The notes: generated by a model from the letters alone, not told the origin. Shown: positions 1 to 8,057, counted from the first letter of the stretch. The stretch is 45,384 nucleotides of DNA from Bacilli bacterium (GCA_016293205.1 JAEDES010000007.1:1-45384), one strand, 5' to 3'. Numbers and translations are program-made.

Positions 1-42
1 TCAAATTTTTACATCTGAAATCTTTATGCTCAACATTATACG

Positions 43-51
43 TGTTATAAT
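43..51 (+). promoter_or_regulatory. extended -10 promoter of the T7SS-like cassette
   Basis: TG-T-TATAAT (TG at 43-44, TATAAT at 46-51) lies 26 bases before the first start codon. No convincing -35 is visible, as expected for an extended -10 promoter. A strong Shine-Dalgarno (CGGAGGT, 66-72) follows. Confidence 0.6.
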
Positions 52-77
52 TAATTTATAGTATACGGAGGTATAGT

Positions 78-1823
78 ATGAACGAAGATACAAGAGGAAA
101 ATTTATAGAGAGAACTTCTGAAGACGGAGTAAGATATGCTATCTACGTACCTGAAGATGTAAATGCTGATACGCAAGTATTTACTTATGTTCACGGTTCT
201 GGAGGCCCAAGTAGTGACTGGAGAAACTCTCAAAATGGTGTTTTAGAACATGGTTCTGATTCCATTATCATTATGCCAACAATGACTTGGAGTAGTGATT
301 GGGGTAAAAAAACAATGAAGATTGTTAATGATGTAAAACAAGAATATGGAATCACTAACACTACTGTTTCTGCTAGTGGATTTAGTATGGGAGGATTTTG
401 TGGATATGAAACAGTTTTAGAAAATATAAGACAAAACCCAGATGCTGAGCCTCAAACAGTATTCTTTATTGATGACTATGGACGTGGAACATATTATGGA
501 TATGAAAATGCTGTAAAAAATCAAGAAGTAATGCAAACATTTAAAGACAATCAAACAGTATTCTTTTTATATGAAACGAGTGGTAAAGCATCAGGCCAAG
601 CAACTGCATATGCTAAAGCTGGAATAAATGTTATAAGAGTAAAATGTATTGGTCAAGGCCACGTAGAAATAAATAAAAAATTCTTCCAAAACGGAGTATA
701 TGACTTCCAAGCAGGAGGAATGCTTCCATCAGAAAATTATGTATATCAAATATATAATAATGAAACAGGTAAATGGGAAGAAATTCCATATGAAAACGTA
801 TCCAACAAAGATAAATTATATGAATACTTTAATATAGATACATTTGTATCTAATATGAATAGATTATATACATTACCAGATATAACAATTAAATCTAGTA
901 ATAAAGCATTAGAAACATATTTAAATGCTATAAGAAGAGAATTAAGAAATACAACTTTCTTAACAACAAACTTTAATGAAGCATCTTTTGATAGTACAAC
1001 TAAAGTACCAACAACAATACCTAATATGATTACTGAATATTTTACAATGACTTCATCATTATTAAATTCTATCGCTAATAAAACAGTCTCTATCGCAAGA
1101 ATTGCTGGAGAAATAGAACTGTTAGATAAGAATATGGCAAGTCGTCTAGAAAATATAAATAGTGGGGATGAACTATATAGTATCGCTCAACCAATTCCTC
1201 AAGTGCCTATTACAGATCAAATAGCACCAGAAGATGATGAAATGATTCCAATCATAAAAGAAGAAGATATCAAAGAAGAAACAACAGAACCTGATACTAC
1301 AAAACAACAAGAAGTAATACCTGAAAAAGATCAAGAAGTAGTACCAATTATTCCAGTAACAAAAGAAGAATCAACTGAAAATAATAAACCAAGTAAATCA
1401 GAACAACCAACTGAAAATAATAAACCAAGTAAGCCAGAACAACCAACAACACAAGAACCTACAACAGAAGATAAAATCTCAATTGAAGAAGACTTTCCTA
1501 AATATGAAGAACTTTATTCAACTGATGATAAGATTGTCTATAACTACAATGATGAATACAAAGTAGTAATTCATCATGAAGATGGAAAGATTACTGGAGT
1601 AGAGCACTATTATGATTATAAAACCACTGAAGAAGCAAATGCTGCAGTAGAACAATTAAAATTAGAATATAAAGATAATGAAAACTTCGATCAAGTAATT
1701 CAAAAAGATCAATATGTAAAAGTCTTATTTAAAGAAGATATTTATAAAGATATGACTCTAGATCAATTTAAAGAAAACTATAAAGATTTAGAAGAAGTAT
1801 TAGAAAAGAAAGGAAGTGAATAG
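78..1823 (+). CDS. alpha/beta-hydrolase multidomain protein, probable type VII secretion substrate
   Basis: Residues 1-210 form an alpha/beta-hydrolase domain: an HGSGG oxyanion-type motif (39-43), the nucleophile elbow GFSMGG with Ser103, Asp132/133 as acid candidates and a Gly-His (His195) as catalytic His. Residues about 245-380 are helical, about 385-490 are an acidic, Pro/Lys-rich linker with a 12-residue direct repeat, and about 490-581 form a small globular domain. There is no N-terminal signal peptide, transmembrane segment or LPXTG motif. The gene is followed at once by two helical proteins and two WXG100-like proteins, so export by a T7SSb machine is inferred from context; no machine gene (EssC, EsaA, YukD) lies in the window. 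Substrate unknown: an esterase or lipase acting on the envelope or on competitors is possible. The catalytic domain being N-terminal is the reverse of usual LXG effectors. Confidence 0.6.
   Translation: MNEDTRGKFIERTSEDGVRYAIYVPEDVNADTQVFTYVHGSGGPSSDWRNSQNGVLEHGSDSIIIMPTMTWSSDWGKKTMKIVNDVKQEYGITNTTVSASGFSMGGFCGYETVLENIRQNPDAEPQTVFFIDDYGRGTYYGYENAVKNQEVMQTFKDNQTVFFLYETSGKASGQATAYAKAGINVIRVKCIGQGHVEINKKFFQNGVYDFQAGGMLPSENYVYQIYNNETGKWEEIPYENVSNKDKLYEYFNIDTFVSNMNRLYTLPDITIKSSNKALETYLNAIRRELRNTTFLTTNFNEASFDSTTKVPTTIPNMITEYFTMTSSLLNSIANKTVSIARIAGEIELLDKNMASRLENINSGDELYSIAQPIPQVPITDQIAPEDDEMIPIIKEEDIKEETTEPDTTKQQEVIPEKDQEVVPIIPVTKEESTENNKPSKSEQPTENNKPSKPEQPTTQEPTTEDKISIEEDFPKYEELYSTDDKIVYNYNDEYKVVIHHEDGKITGVEHYYDYKTTEEANAAVEQLKLEYKDNENFDQVIQKDQYVKVLFKEDIYKDMTLDQFKENYKDLEEVLEKKGSE
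1374..1445 (+). repeat. two tandem 36-bp copies in the linker of the hydrolase protein
   Basis: Two adjacent 36-bp units (1374-1409 and 1410-1445) encode TENNKPSKSEQP and TENNKPSKPEQP. They differ at only two bases. This is a typical length-variable, Pro/Lys-rich spacer between domains. Confidence 0.8.
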
Positions 1824-1825
1824 AT

Positions 1826-2392
1826 ATGGCATTAAGAGTACATAAAAGTGAATTAAATAGTTCTAAATTAATATCACTACTTGATAGTGATATTCAAGAT
1901 ACAGATAGATTAATAACTGAACTAAGTAGTTTTGTAACAAATACAAAAACAACTCTAACAGGACCTGCATATGATACTGCAAGAAAAGAAGTAGAAACAT
2001 ACATAAAAATACTTAATCAAAGAAAAATAACTGCTAATGAAATTAAAACAGCTATATCTAATTCAACATCTTCACTATCATCATATATGGGACAATATGA
2101 TTATTTAGATGATTCTGATTTATCTATTTTAAATAGTGAAATTCAAAGTATTAGATCATCATATAATTCAATAAAAAATAGTTATCGTCAAAAATATCAA
2201 AAAAATATATTTACAAGATTATATCTTAATTGGGCTTTATCTAATCTAGATAAACAATGTGCTAATCAAATAGTCCCAATTCAAGATGAAATAAATAAAA
2301 TTAAAGGACTTGCATCAGCAGATGCAACAGCCTATGGTTATTTAGCAAAAACTTCAACTTCTTCATATCGAACTGCAATAACTAATAAATAA
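1826..2392 (+). CDS. helical protein, LXG/YwqH-like, T7SS-associated
   Basis: 188 residues, almost entirely predicted helix, rich in Ser, Asn, Lys and Ile, with no signal peptide or membrane segment. The N-terminal pattern (two long amphipathic helices separated by a turn near residues 55-65) resembles the YwqH/DUF5082 or LXG helical domains that accompany T7SSb effectors; this is a resemblance by eye. It starts 2 bases after the hydrolase gene with GGAAGTG as ribosome site, and overlaps the next gene by 1 base, so the three are translationally coupled. A role as targeting chaperone or co-secreted partner of the hydrolase is inferred. Confidence 0.5.
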   Translation: MALRVHKSELNSSKLISLLDSDIQDTDRLITELSSFVTNTKTTLTGPAYDTARKEVETYIKILNQRKITANEIKTAISNSTSSLSSYMGQYDYLDDSDLSILNSEIQSIRSSYNSIKNSYRQKYQKNIFTRLYLNWALSNLDKQCANQIVPIQDEINKIKGLASADATAYGYLAKTSTSSYRTAITNK

Positions 2393-2742
2393 TGCAAGAT
2401 ACTGACAAAAAACAAAATAATTTTCTAAAGAAATTAAAAGAATTAGATTTAAAGATAGATATTGAAAAAGAAAAAGTTAAGCATAATAACCTAATAAAAG
2501 AAGAATTTGAAAATATAAATGCTAGTTATAATAGATGTTTAGATATCTTATCTAGATCAGCAACTGGTAAAAATATCAATCCAAAATATAATGAATTATA
2601 TTCAAAGAATAGAAATGAGTTTAATAAGACTATTGATTATTTAGACTCACAAAATTCTCAACTTCAAAAGAATATAAATGCATATTTAGAAGAAAGAGAA
2701 GTAATAAGAAACAAGTCTAAAGAAGAAAAAGAGTCAAATTAG
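2392..2742 (+). CDS. small coiled-coil protein, putative T7SS effector accessory
   Basis: 116 residues, very Lys/Glu/Asn-rich and apparently all helical (coiled coil over about residues 5-45 and 80-116). No Cys-rich, membrane or signal segment. The ATG overlaps the stop of the preceding gene (TAATG). In known T7SSb loci LXG effectors come with two small helical chaperone-like proteins (Lap type); size and position fit that role, but I recognise no specific family. It is followed by an 80-base gap and a separate ribosome site for the WXG100 pair. Confidence 0.45.
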   Translation: MQDTDKKQNNFLKKLKELDLKIDIEKEKVKHNNLIKEEFENINASYNRCLDILSRSATGKNINPKYNELYSKNRNEFNKTIDYLDSQNSQLQKNINAYLEEREVIRNKSKEEKESN

Positions 2743-2822
2743 AGTAAAGTATATTTAATATTACAAATAATATTGATATACTAAAAATATAGAATAATAC
2801 CATAAGTATAAGGAGGTAAATT

Positions 2823-3116
2823 ATGGGTACATTCGTAGCAGCACCAGAAATAATTAGAAGTTATGGAAATAAAATTGTTGGTTTAGCTGAAGAATTTAAT
2901 ACAAATATGAATAGTCTATATGCAACAGTAGACAAATTAGCAAGCAGTGATTATGTATCACCAGAAGCAACTGTTTTAGCAAATAGAATTAAAGCCTACA
3001 AGATGGACTTAATAAAAATAAGAAATGTTATGGCAAGTTATGGAGCATTCTGTCAAGGAACATCAAATGATGTTGAAACAAATCAAGAAACTCTATCAGA
3101 AGATATGAGGGGGTAA
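2823..3116 (+). CDS. WXG100-like protein lacking the W-x-G motif (first of a pair)
   Basis: 97 residues, the length and helix-turn-helix layout of the WXG100/ESAT-6 superfamily (helix about 5-40, turn about 42-50, helix about 50-95). The turn reads SSDYVSPEA where W-x-G is usual, so the hallmark motif is absent. A perfect AGGAGG (2811-2816) precedes the ATG, and the second WXG100-like gene starts 4 bases downstream, which fits a heterodimer of unlike partners. WXG100 proteins are small T7SS substrates that form helical hairpin dimers; family assignment here rests on length, predicted fold and pairing. Confidence 0.6.
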   Translation: MGTFVAAPEIIRSYGNKIVGLAEEFNTNMNSLYATVDKLASSDYVSPEATVLANRIKAYKMDLIKIRNVMASYGAFCQGTSNDVETNQETLSEDMRG

Positions 3117-3120
3117 TAAT

Positions 3121-3432
3121 ATGGATACAAAGATAACATATGAACAAGTAAAAAAAGCCGCTGAAGATGTAAATACAAATGCAAAAAATATTCAAAATAT
3201 ATTTGATAGTTTTTCAAGTATCATGATGGATTTAGCAAATAAAGGTGTATTTGAAGGAAAAGCAAGTGAAGAATTCCAAAATAAATTTTCTCAAATTAAA
3301 GGACGTCTATCTACATATGTAACAACAGTAGAAGACTTCTCCAAAGAAATGACTCATGCATCTGATACTACAGAAGATACAGAAAAAAGAATTCAACAAA
3401 AAGCTGCAGAACTTCCAGATATTAATATTTAA
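3121..3432 (+). CDS. WXG100-family protein with F-E-G in place of W-x-G
   Basis: 103 residues. The centre reads NKGVFEGKASEEF, the WXG100 turn with Phe for Trp, flanked by two long helices, and a following F-x-x-K-F-x-x-I pattern as in EsxA-like proteins. The tail contains no obvious Y-x-x-x-D/E export signal, though the acidic stretch DTTEDTEKR lies in its place. The ribosome site is GGGGG (3111-3115). The gene ends in a strong terminator, so it closes the cassette. Confident as WXG100 superfamily, less so about the secretion route because the machine is not in the window. Confidence 0.75.
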   Translation: MDTKITYEQVKKAAEDVNTNAKNIQNIFDSFSSIMMDLANKGVFEGKASEEFQNKFSQIKGRLSTYVTTVEDFSKEMTHASDTTEDTEKRIQQKAAELPDINI

Positions 3433-3438
3433 AGTAGA

Positions 3439-3462
3439 ACTAATCGAAAGATTAGTTTTTTT
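3439..3462 (+). terminator. rho-independent terminator of the T7SS-like cassette
   Basis: Perfect 7-bp stem ACTAATC/GATTAGT closed by a GAAA tetraloop and followed by seven T. Confidence 0.9.
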
Positions 3463-3484
3463 GTTAAAAATTTGCTTTGTTCGA

Positions 3485-3513
3485 TTGATAAAACAAATGT
3501 TCGTTGATATAAT
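3485..3513 (+). promoter_or_regulatory. dinD promoter with LexA-like operator
   Basis: -35 TTGATA (3485-3490), 17-base spacer and extended -10 TGATATAAT (3505-3513). The 14-mer AAAACAAATGTTCG (3490-3503) fills most of the spacer: its right arm GTTCG and spacing match the Firmicutes LexA box (CGAAC-N4-GTTCG), while its left arm is degenerate (AAAAC). The same 15-mer sits at the same place in the ruvA promoter at 39759. Binding there would block RNA polymerase, so SOS control is inferred. Confidence 0.75.
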
Positions 3514-3542
3514 ATAGATTAAATAATTTTAGGAGGGTTTAT

Positions 3543-4373
3543 ATGAATATTGAAAAGTACAATACTAAGATGTTTGAAGACATCAAACATATCGATGAAC
3601 AAGGAAATGAATACTGGGAGGCAAGAGAACTTCTACACATATTAGGCTATGTGGATTGGAGAAAGTTTAATTCTACAATTCAAAAAGCTAAAACTGCATG
3701 TAGTAAAAGTGAATTTAAAACGGAATATCATTTCGTCGGCGCCGACAAAATGATAACAATCGCTAAAGGTGGTAAAAGAAAAATACCAGACTATAGGTTA
3801 TCTCGTTATGCATGTTATTTAATAGCACAAAATAGTGATCCAAGAAAAGAAAATGTAGCCTTAGCTCAAACATACTTTGCAATTCAAACTAGGAGAATGG
3901 AACTAATTGAAAAAGAGTATGAATCTTTATCAGAAGATGATAAAAGACTTTATCAAAGAGATTTAACTAAGAAAGGAAACTATTCTCTAAATCAAGCAGC
4001 CAAGAAAGCAGGCGTAAAAAATTTTGATAAATTTCATAATGAAGGGTATAAAGGTCTTTATAATGGAGAGACAGCCAATGATATAGCCAAAAGAAAAGGA
4101 TTAAGATATAGAGAAGATATTCTTGATAATATGGGAAGTGAAGAATTAGCGGCAAACTTATTTAGAATTACTCAAACCGAATCTAAATTAAAAAAGGATA
4201 ATATAGAAGGTGAGAATAATGCTAATAAAACTCATTACACTATTGGTAAAAATATAAGAGAAGTAATCAAAAAGAATGGTGGAACCATGCCAGAAGACCT
4301 ACCAACACCAAATAAAAGCCTAAAGGAAATCGAAAAAGAAAGAAATCTCCTATCTAGTAAAAAAGAATACTAA
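3543..4373 (+). CDS. dinD: DNA damage-inducible protein D (DinD)
   Basis: 276 residues against 274 for E. coli DinD. The N-terminal part has the family signature: WEARELLHILGY (about 21-32), then a Trp-Arg-Lys-Phe segment and DYRLSRYACYLIAQNSDPRK (about 84-103), a BRO-N/antirepressor-like DNA-binding region. The C-terminal half is helical, with the conserved ending GGTMPEDLPTPNKS. E. coli DinD is LexA-regulated and interferes with RecA filament activity; the cellular role elsewhere is poorly known. Here a LexA-like box lies in the promoter, which agrees with SOS induction. Three consecutive in-frame stops (TAA TAG TAA) end the gene. Monocistronic. Confidence 0.88.
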   Translation: MNIEKYNTKMFEDIKHIDEQGNEYWEARELLHILGYVDWRKFNSTIQKAKTACSKSEFKTEYHFVGADKMITIAKGGKRKIPDYRLSRYACYLIAQNSDPRKENVALAQTYFAIQTRRMELIEKEYESLSEDDKRLYQRDLTKKGNYSLNQAAKKAGVKNFDKFHNEGYKGLYNGETANDIAKRKGLRYREDILDNMGSEELAANLFRITQTESKLKKDNIEGENNANKTHYTIGKNIREVIKKNGGTMPEDLPTPNKSLKEIEKERNLLSSKKEY

Positions 4374-4382
4374 TAGTAAGTA

Positions 4383-4647
4383 ACTACATTTAAATCTACA
4401 AATGGAGAAATACCAGAAAACATGAAAGAAATAATGAAAAACCTACTGAATGGTTTAAAGATAAATTTAATTTAGATCCAAAACAAATTAGTAATTTTAC
4501 AACAACCACTACAACTCATAAGAAATATGAACCATTAACAAATTGTCCAAACTGTGGTCAGCCAATTGATAAAAACACTCCCAATTGTGAATACTGTGGT
4601 ACATTACTACAAAATAATATTTATAATGAACAACAAAAAAGAAGTAA
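4383..4647 (+). pseudogene. decayed zinc-ribbon protein gene (C-terminal remnant)
   Basis: No intact reading frame, but frame fragments join into one protein-like sequence. One fragment gives NGEIPENMKEIMK (about 4401-4439). After a single-base shift at the A5 run 4437-4441 the next frame gives EWFKDKFNLDPKQISNF, a Thr run and a zinc ribbon CPNCG-x9-CEYCG (4544-4600). Adding one A at 4437-4441 restores the frame, and adding one A at the A6 run 4635-4640 would give a TAA just beyond. No start codon with a ribosome site remains. Either a truncated gene in decay or two homopolymer sequencing errors in a gene whose 5' end is lost. Confidence 0.6.
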
Positions 4648-4671
4648 TCTAAATTACTTCTTTAATTTTTT
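4635..4671. terminator. bidirectional terminator between the zinc-ribbon remnant and the FemX-like gene
   Basis: Perfect 8-bp stem GAAGTAAT/ATTACTTC (4641-4648 and 4653-4660) with a CTAA loop. A T-rich tail follows on the + strand (TTTAATTTTTT), and a run of six T on the - strand. The stop codon of the - strand gene (4654-4656) lies inside the stem. Confidence 0.85.
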
Positions 4672-5928
4672 ATATAGACTAAACCCATACTTATACATTA
4701 GATACATAAACTTATTAATAATTAAATCAAATTCTCCAATGTATTCTTCTACATGACCACCAAAACCTCTTTTGAAATCATATATTCCATATAACTCATC
4801 TTTAGTATCCTTAAAGTCTCCTGTAATGCCATAGAAATTATATTTTTCAAATCCATTATGTAAAGCATATTTGATTAATTCCCAATGAATAGTATAGAAT
4901 GATTGAAATTCCATATACTTATCATACGATCCACCAAATAATGAAAGTATTTCTTTATTATAAATCATATAAATAATTCCACCTAAAGTAATTAAATCTC
5001 CATCTTCTTGTCTTATCTCTTCATAATGTTCTAATTTCTTTTCTAATCTTTCATTAGTTTCAACTAATTCTTTAATCTTCTTATTAGTTTTATCTATATT
5101 AATATTCTTTTTCTTTTCATCAATTTCTTTTTGTTTTTCTTCAATAATCTTTTTATTATCATCAATTTCTTTTTTAGTAGATTCTACTAAATCTTTAACA
5201 TTTAATTCAGCTATATAGATCTTTGCATTATCTTTTAATACTTCCAACATATTTTTATAATACTCAAAAGGTCTATCTATAAAGTTTCTTCTATCTGCAG
5301 TAGAGTTCATTATATCTTTAAATATTTGTAATTCATCTTTTTTTATTTCACGAACACTAATATTCCATCTCATATTCTTACGAATTAATTGTCTAGTTTT
5401 AGATTCCATTCCATTTAAAATATCATCTTCACTCTTATCTTTTAAATCTAAAGCAAAAGCCCATCTAGGTTGCATATTTTCATGTTTTAAATTAAATCCT
5501 GTATGAACATAACCTAATTGTTTTAAATCACCAATAATACTTTCATTATTAAGACCTTCTTCAACTATGTCTCCATTAATATCTCTTTCTTTATGAATTA
5601 CATAAGGATCTATTTTTACAAATATTGCATTATATTTTTTTACATAGTTTTTAATTTCTTTAGTAAAGAATTCTAATAATTGATAGTTATTATAATCTAA
5701 TAAATAACCTCTAGGAGAGTAGAATAAACTAAATTTCTTTAATACACATTTTTGTAAAAGTAAACATGCTGCTTTAATTTCTCCATCTTCTTTTACCCCA
5801 ATTAAATGACTTTTCCAACCATTCTTTTCTTTTAATTTACCCCAATTACTAGTCTGATGAAAATTTCCATATTCATTATTTAATCCAAAGTTATTAAATT
5901 CTTGTTCTGTCAATTCTACGAATTCCAT
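4654..5928 (-). CDS. FemX/FemAB-family lipid II aminoacyltransferase
   Basis: Transfers amino acids from aminoacyl-tRNA to the stem peptide of lipid II to build the peptidoglycan cross-bridge; cytoplasmic face of the membrane. Family signs: an N-terminal half with FHQTSNWGKLKEKNGW and FYSPRGYLLDY, then the central TRQLIRKNMRWNISVRE, a two-helix coiled-coil arm (about residues 245-310, Lys/Glu-rich), and a second GNAT-like subdomain with GGIIYMIYNKEILSLFGGS and NFYGITGDF. This helical arm is characteristic of Fem enzymes. Two in-frame ATGs compete: the one at 5934 is 1 base from AGAAGG, while the one at 5928 has 7 bases spacing, so 5928 is preferred (424 residues). Its presence argues for a walled cell. 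Confidence 0.88.
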   Translation of the reverse strand: MEFVELTEQEFNNFGLNNEYGNFHQTSNWGKLKEKNGWKSHLIGVKEDGEIKAACLLLQKCVLKKFSLFYSPRGYLLDYNNYQLLEFFTKEIKNYVKKYNAIFVKIDPYVIHKERDINGDIVEEGLNNESIIGDLKQLGYVHTGFNLKHENMQPRWAFALDLKDKSEDDILNGMESKTRQLIRKNMRWNISVREIKKDELQIFKDIMNSTADRRNFIDRPFEYYKNMLEVLKDNAKIYIAELNVKDLVESTKKEIDDNKKIIEEKQKEIDEKKKNINIDKTNKKIKELVETNERLEKKLEHYEEIRQEDGDLITLGGIIYMIYNKEILSLFGGSYDKYMEFQSFYTIHWELIKYALHNGFEKYNFYGITGDFKDTKDELYGIYDFKRGFGGHVEEYIGEFDLIINKFMYLMYKYGFSLYKKLKK

Positions 5929-5951
5929 TTTCATACCTTCTTTCTAATAAA

Positions 5952-5980
5952 AGTATATCTTTTATACCTATAAAAGTCAA
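5952..5980 (-). promoter_or_regulatory. promoter of the FemX-like gene
   Basis: On the - strand: -35 TTGACT (5975-5980), 17-base spacer, -10 TATACT (5952-5957). It is divergent from the permease promoter. Confidence 0.75.
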
Positions 5981-6032
5981 CAAACCTAAAAGTGTAAACT
6001 ACTTAATTTTATAATATAAAAATAATATATTA

Positions 6033-6041
6033 TGATATAAT
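6033..6041 (+). promoter_or_regulatory. extended -10 promoter of the purine permease gene
   Basis: TGATATAAT with no recognisable -35. The leader from here to the ATG is too short for a purine riboswitch. Confidence 0.6.
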
Positions 6042-6066
6042 CAATATAAGAATAGAGGAGTGTTTT

Positions 6067-7428
6067 ATGTTAGAAAAATTATTTAAATTAAAAGAAAATA
6101 AAACCACAATAACAACAGAATTACTAGCAGGATTAACAACATTCATGGCAATGTCTTATATAATCTTTATTAATCCTCAAATTTTATCTCTAACTGGTAT
6201 GGATTATAATTCTATATATGTTGCAACAATTCTTGCATCTATGATAGGAACTTTAATACTAGGCTTAGTTGCAAATGTACCATATGTACAAAGTGCTGGT
6301 CTAGGACTAAACGCTTTGTTTACTTACACGATTTGTGGTACTTTAGGATTTACTTGGCAGCAAGGTCTTGCAATGGTCTTTATATGTGGAGTAATTAATG
6401 TCCTTATAACCATTACTAGTATAAGAAAAAGAGTAATTAAGGCAATTCCTACATTTATGCAGGATGCTATAACCGTAGGTATTGGATTATTTATTACATA
6501 TATTGGAGTAAAAAGTGCTGGATTAATTGAATTTTCTGTATCTCTAGCAACAAATGGTATTGCAAAAGCAGCTGATGTAGTTCCTCAATTATCAACATTT
6601 AATACAAGTGAAATAATTCTAGCATTAATTGGTATTGTAGTAACTGCAGTACTTGTATCAAAAAAAGTAAAAAACTCTTATTTACTTTCAATTATCATTA
6701 CAACAATAATTGGTCTATTTCTAGGAGTAACTAAATTACCTGATTTTTCAAATTATTCATTTATTCCATCAATCACACCAACATTTATGAAAACTGACTT
6801 TGTTGGATTATTTACTGCTAAAGCAGGATTAGTAGTAATATTAATGACTATATTTACTTTAGTAATATCTGATTTATTTGATACTATCGGTACATTTATT
6901 GGTACTGGAAAAAAATCAGGAATCTTTAAATTAGATGAAAATGGAGAAATGCCAAAGAACTTAGAAAGAGCCTTGGTATGTGATTCATCTGCAACAATCT
7001 TTGCAGCAATACTTGGTTCATCAAATGTTACAACATATGTAGAAAGTAGTGTAGGTATTGAAGCAGGAGGAAGAACAGGTCTAACAGCTGTATCCGCAGC
7101 AATATGTTTTGGATTATCACTTTTCTTAGCACCTATAGTTGCCATCGTTCCAATGTCTGCAATCGCACCAATTCTAATGTTTGTAGGTTTATCAATGATT
7201 GAAAATATCGTTAAAATTGATTGGAAAGATGTTCTAATCTCAATACCAGCATTCTTTGTAATTATTATGATGCCTTTATCATATTCCATAACAACGGGTA
7301 TTCAATTTGGATTCATTCTTTACGTAGTAGTTAACTTAGTAAATAAAAAAGGTAAAGAAGTCTCTCCAATTATTTATATATTTACTTTATTATTTATCAT
7401 AGACTTTATATATAAAGCCTTAAATTAA
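6067..7428 (+). CDS. NCS2/AzgA-family adenine/guanine/hypoxanthine permease (PbuG/PbuO type)
   Basis: 453 residues with 12-14 hydrophobic segments; uptake of purine bases by proton symport is the known family role. AzgA-type signatures: TTFMAMSYIIFINPQIL near residue 25, VQSAGLGLNALFTYT around residue 77, the DLFDTIGT segment, and SSNVTTYVESSVG followed by AGGRTGLTA in the substrate-binding region. Length agrees with the family (about 430-480). It starts with GAGGAG before the ATG, and is followed after 8 bases by the HAD nucleotidase gene, so purine uptake and nucleotide turnover may be co-transcribed. Exact substrate cannot be read from sequence. Confidence 0.9.
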   Translation: MLEKLFKLKENKTTITTELLAGLTTFMAMSYIIFINPQILSLTGMDYNSIYVATILASMIGTLILGLVANVPYVQSAGLGLNALFTYTICGTLGFTWQQGLAMVFICGVINVLITITSIRKRVIKAIPTFMQDAITVGIGLFITYIGVKSAGLIEFSVSLATNGIAKAADVVPQLSTFNTSEIILALIGIVVTAVLVSKKVKNSYLLSIIITTIIGLFLGVTKLPDFSNYSFIPSITPTFMKTDFVGLFTAKAGLVVILMTIFTLVISDLFDTIGTFIGTGKKSGIFKLDENGEMPKNLERALVCDSSATIFAAILGSSNVTTYVESSVGIEAGGRTGLTAVSAAICFGLSLFLAPIVAIVPMSAIAPILMFVGLSMIENIVKIDWKDVLISIPAFFVIIMMPLSYSITTGIQFGFILYVVVNLVNKKGKEVSPIIYIFTLLFIIDFIYKALN

Positions 7429-7436
7429 GGAGAATT

Positions 7437-7994
7437 ATGAGAATAGGGATTGATATAGATGATACTATAACAAATTCATATAATAGAATTTTATCTGAAC
7501 TTGAAAAATACTATAATATAAACAAATATATGTATATGAATTCAGGTATAAGTTATTATGATATTATGAAAGATAAAAAAACATTCCCAGATTATTATGA
7601 TTATTGTAAAAATAACTTTGAAAGAATTTTATACGACGTACCATTAAAACATAATGTAAAAGAAGTAATTGATAAGTTAAAAGAAAATAATGAAATTATC
7701 TTTATAACTGCAAGAAATAAAGATGAATATTCTGATCCATATACATATACAAAAGACTATTTAGATAGAAATAATATAAAGTATGATGAATTATATACAG
7801 ATGTTAAAGATAAAGGAAAGTTATGCCAAGATTTAAAAATAGATGTATTTATAGATGATGCCATAACTCATTGTGAAGAAGCATCTAAATATAATATAAA
7901 TACATATTTATTTGATAATACATTTAATAAGAATGAAACTAGATTTAAAAGAATCTATAGTTGGACAGATGCACTAGATAAATTAGAGATTTAA
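7437..7994 (+). CDS. HAD-superfamily 5'-nucleotidase (NT5C / 5'(3')-deoxyribonucleotidase type)
   Basis: 185 residues. Motif I is DIDDT (Asp6 nucleophile, Asp8 acid/base). Motif II falls at FITAR (Thr/Ser in mid protein), a Lys in the DVKDKGKL segment acts as motif III, and DVFIDDA provides the motif IV acids. A small helical cap lies between motifs I and II, as in the NT5C group, which dephosphorylates nucleoside monophosphates. It shares an operon with the purine permease (8-base gap, AAGGAG ribosome site). The physiological substrate is unproven. The stop codon lies in the loop of its own terminator. Confidence 0.75.
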   Translation: MRIGIDIDDTITNSYNRILSELEKYYNINKYMYMNSGISYYDIMKDKKTFPDYYDYCKNNFERILYDVPLKHNVKEVIDKLKENNEIIFITARNKDEYSDPYTYTKDYLDRNNIKYDELYTDVKDKGKLCQDLKIDVFIDDAITHCEEASKYNINTYLFDNTFNKNETRFKRIYSWTDALDKLEI

Positions 7995-8008
7995 TAATCT
8001 CTTTTTTT
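7985..8008 (+). terminator. rho-independent terminator overlapping the nucleotidase stop codon
   Basis: Stem AGAGATT/AATCTCT with loop TAAT, then seven T. The TAA stop is part of the loop. Confidence 0.9.
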
Positions 8009-8021
8009 ATTTATCATTTTA

Positions 8022-8030
8022 TGATATAAT
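8022..8030 (+). promoter_or_regulatory. extended -10 promoter of the DUF3419-like gene
   Basis: TGATATAAT, 28 bases before the ATG, followed by AGGAGGG (8044-8050). Confidence 0.6.
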
Positions 8031-8057
8031 AACCCTAAAAAAAAGGAGGGAAATACC

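Noticed and set aside
2757..2774. AATATT...AATATT inverted repeat before the WXG100 genes as a terminator
   Set aside because: Only A-T pairs and no T run. In such AT-rich DNA it is expected by chance.
5981..6066. Purine riboswitch before the permease gene
   Set aside because: The leader after the promoter is about 20 bases, and no three-way junction aptamer core is visible in the intergenic region.
6753..7289. 178-codon open frame opposite the purine permease
   Set aside because: Antisense to a clear AzgA-family gene, composition typical of a reversed membrane protein, no ribosome site or promoter.
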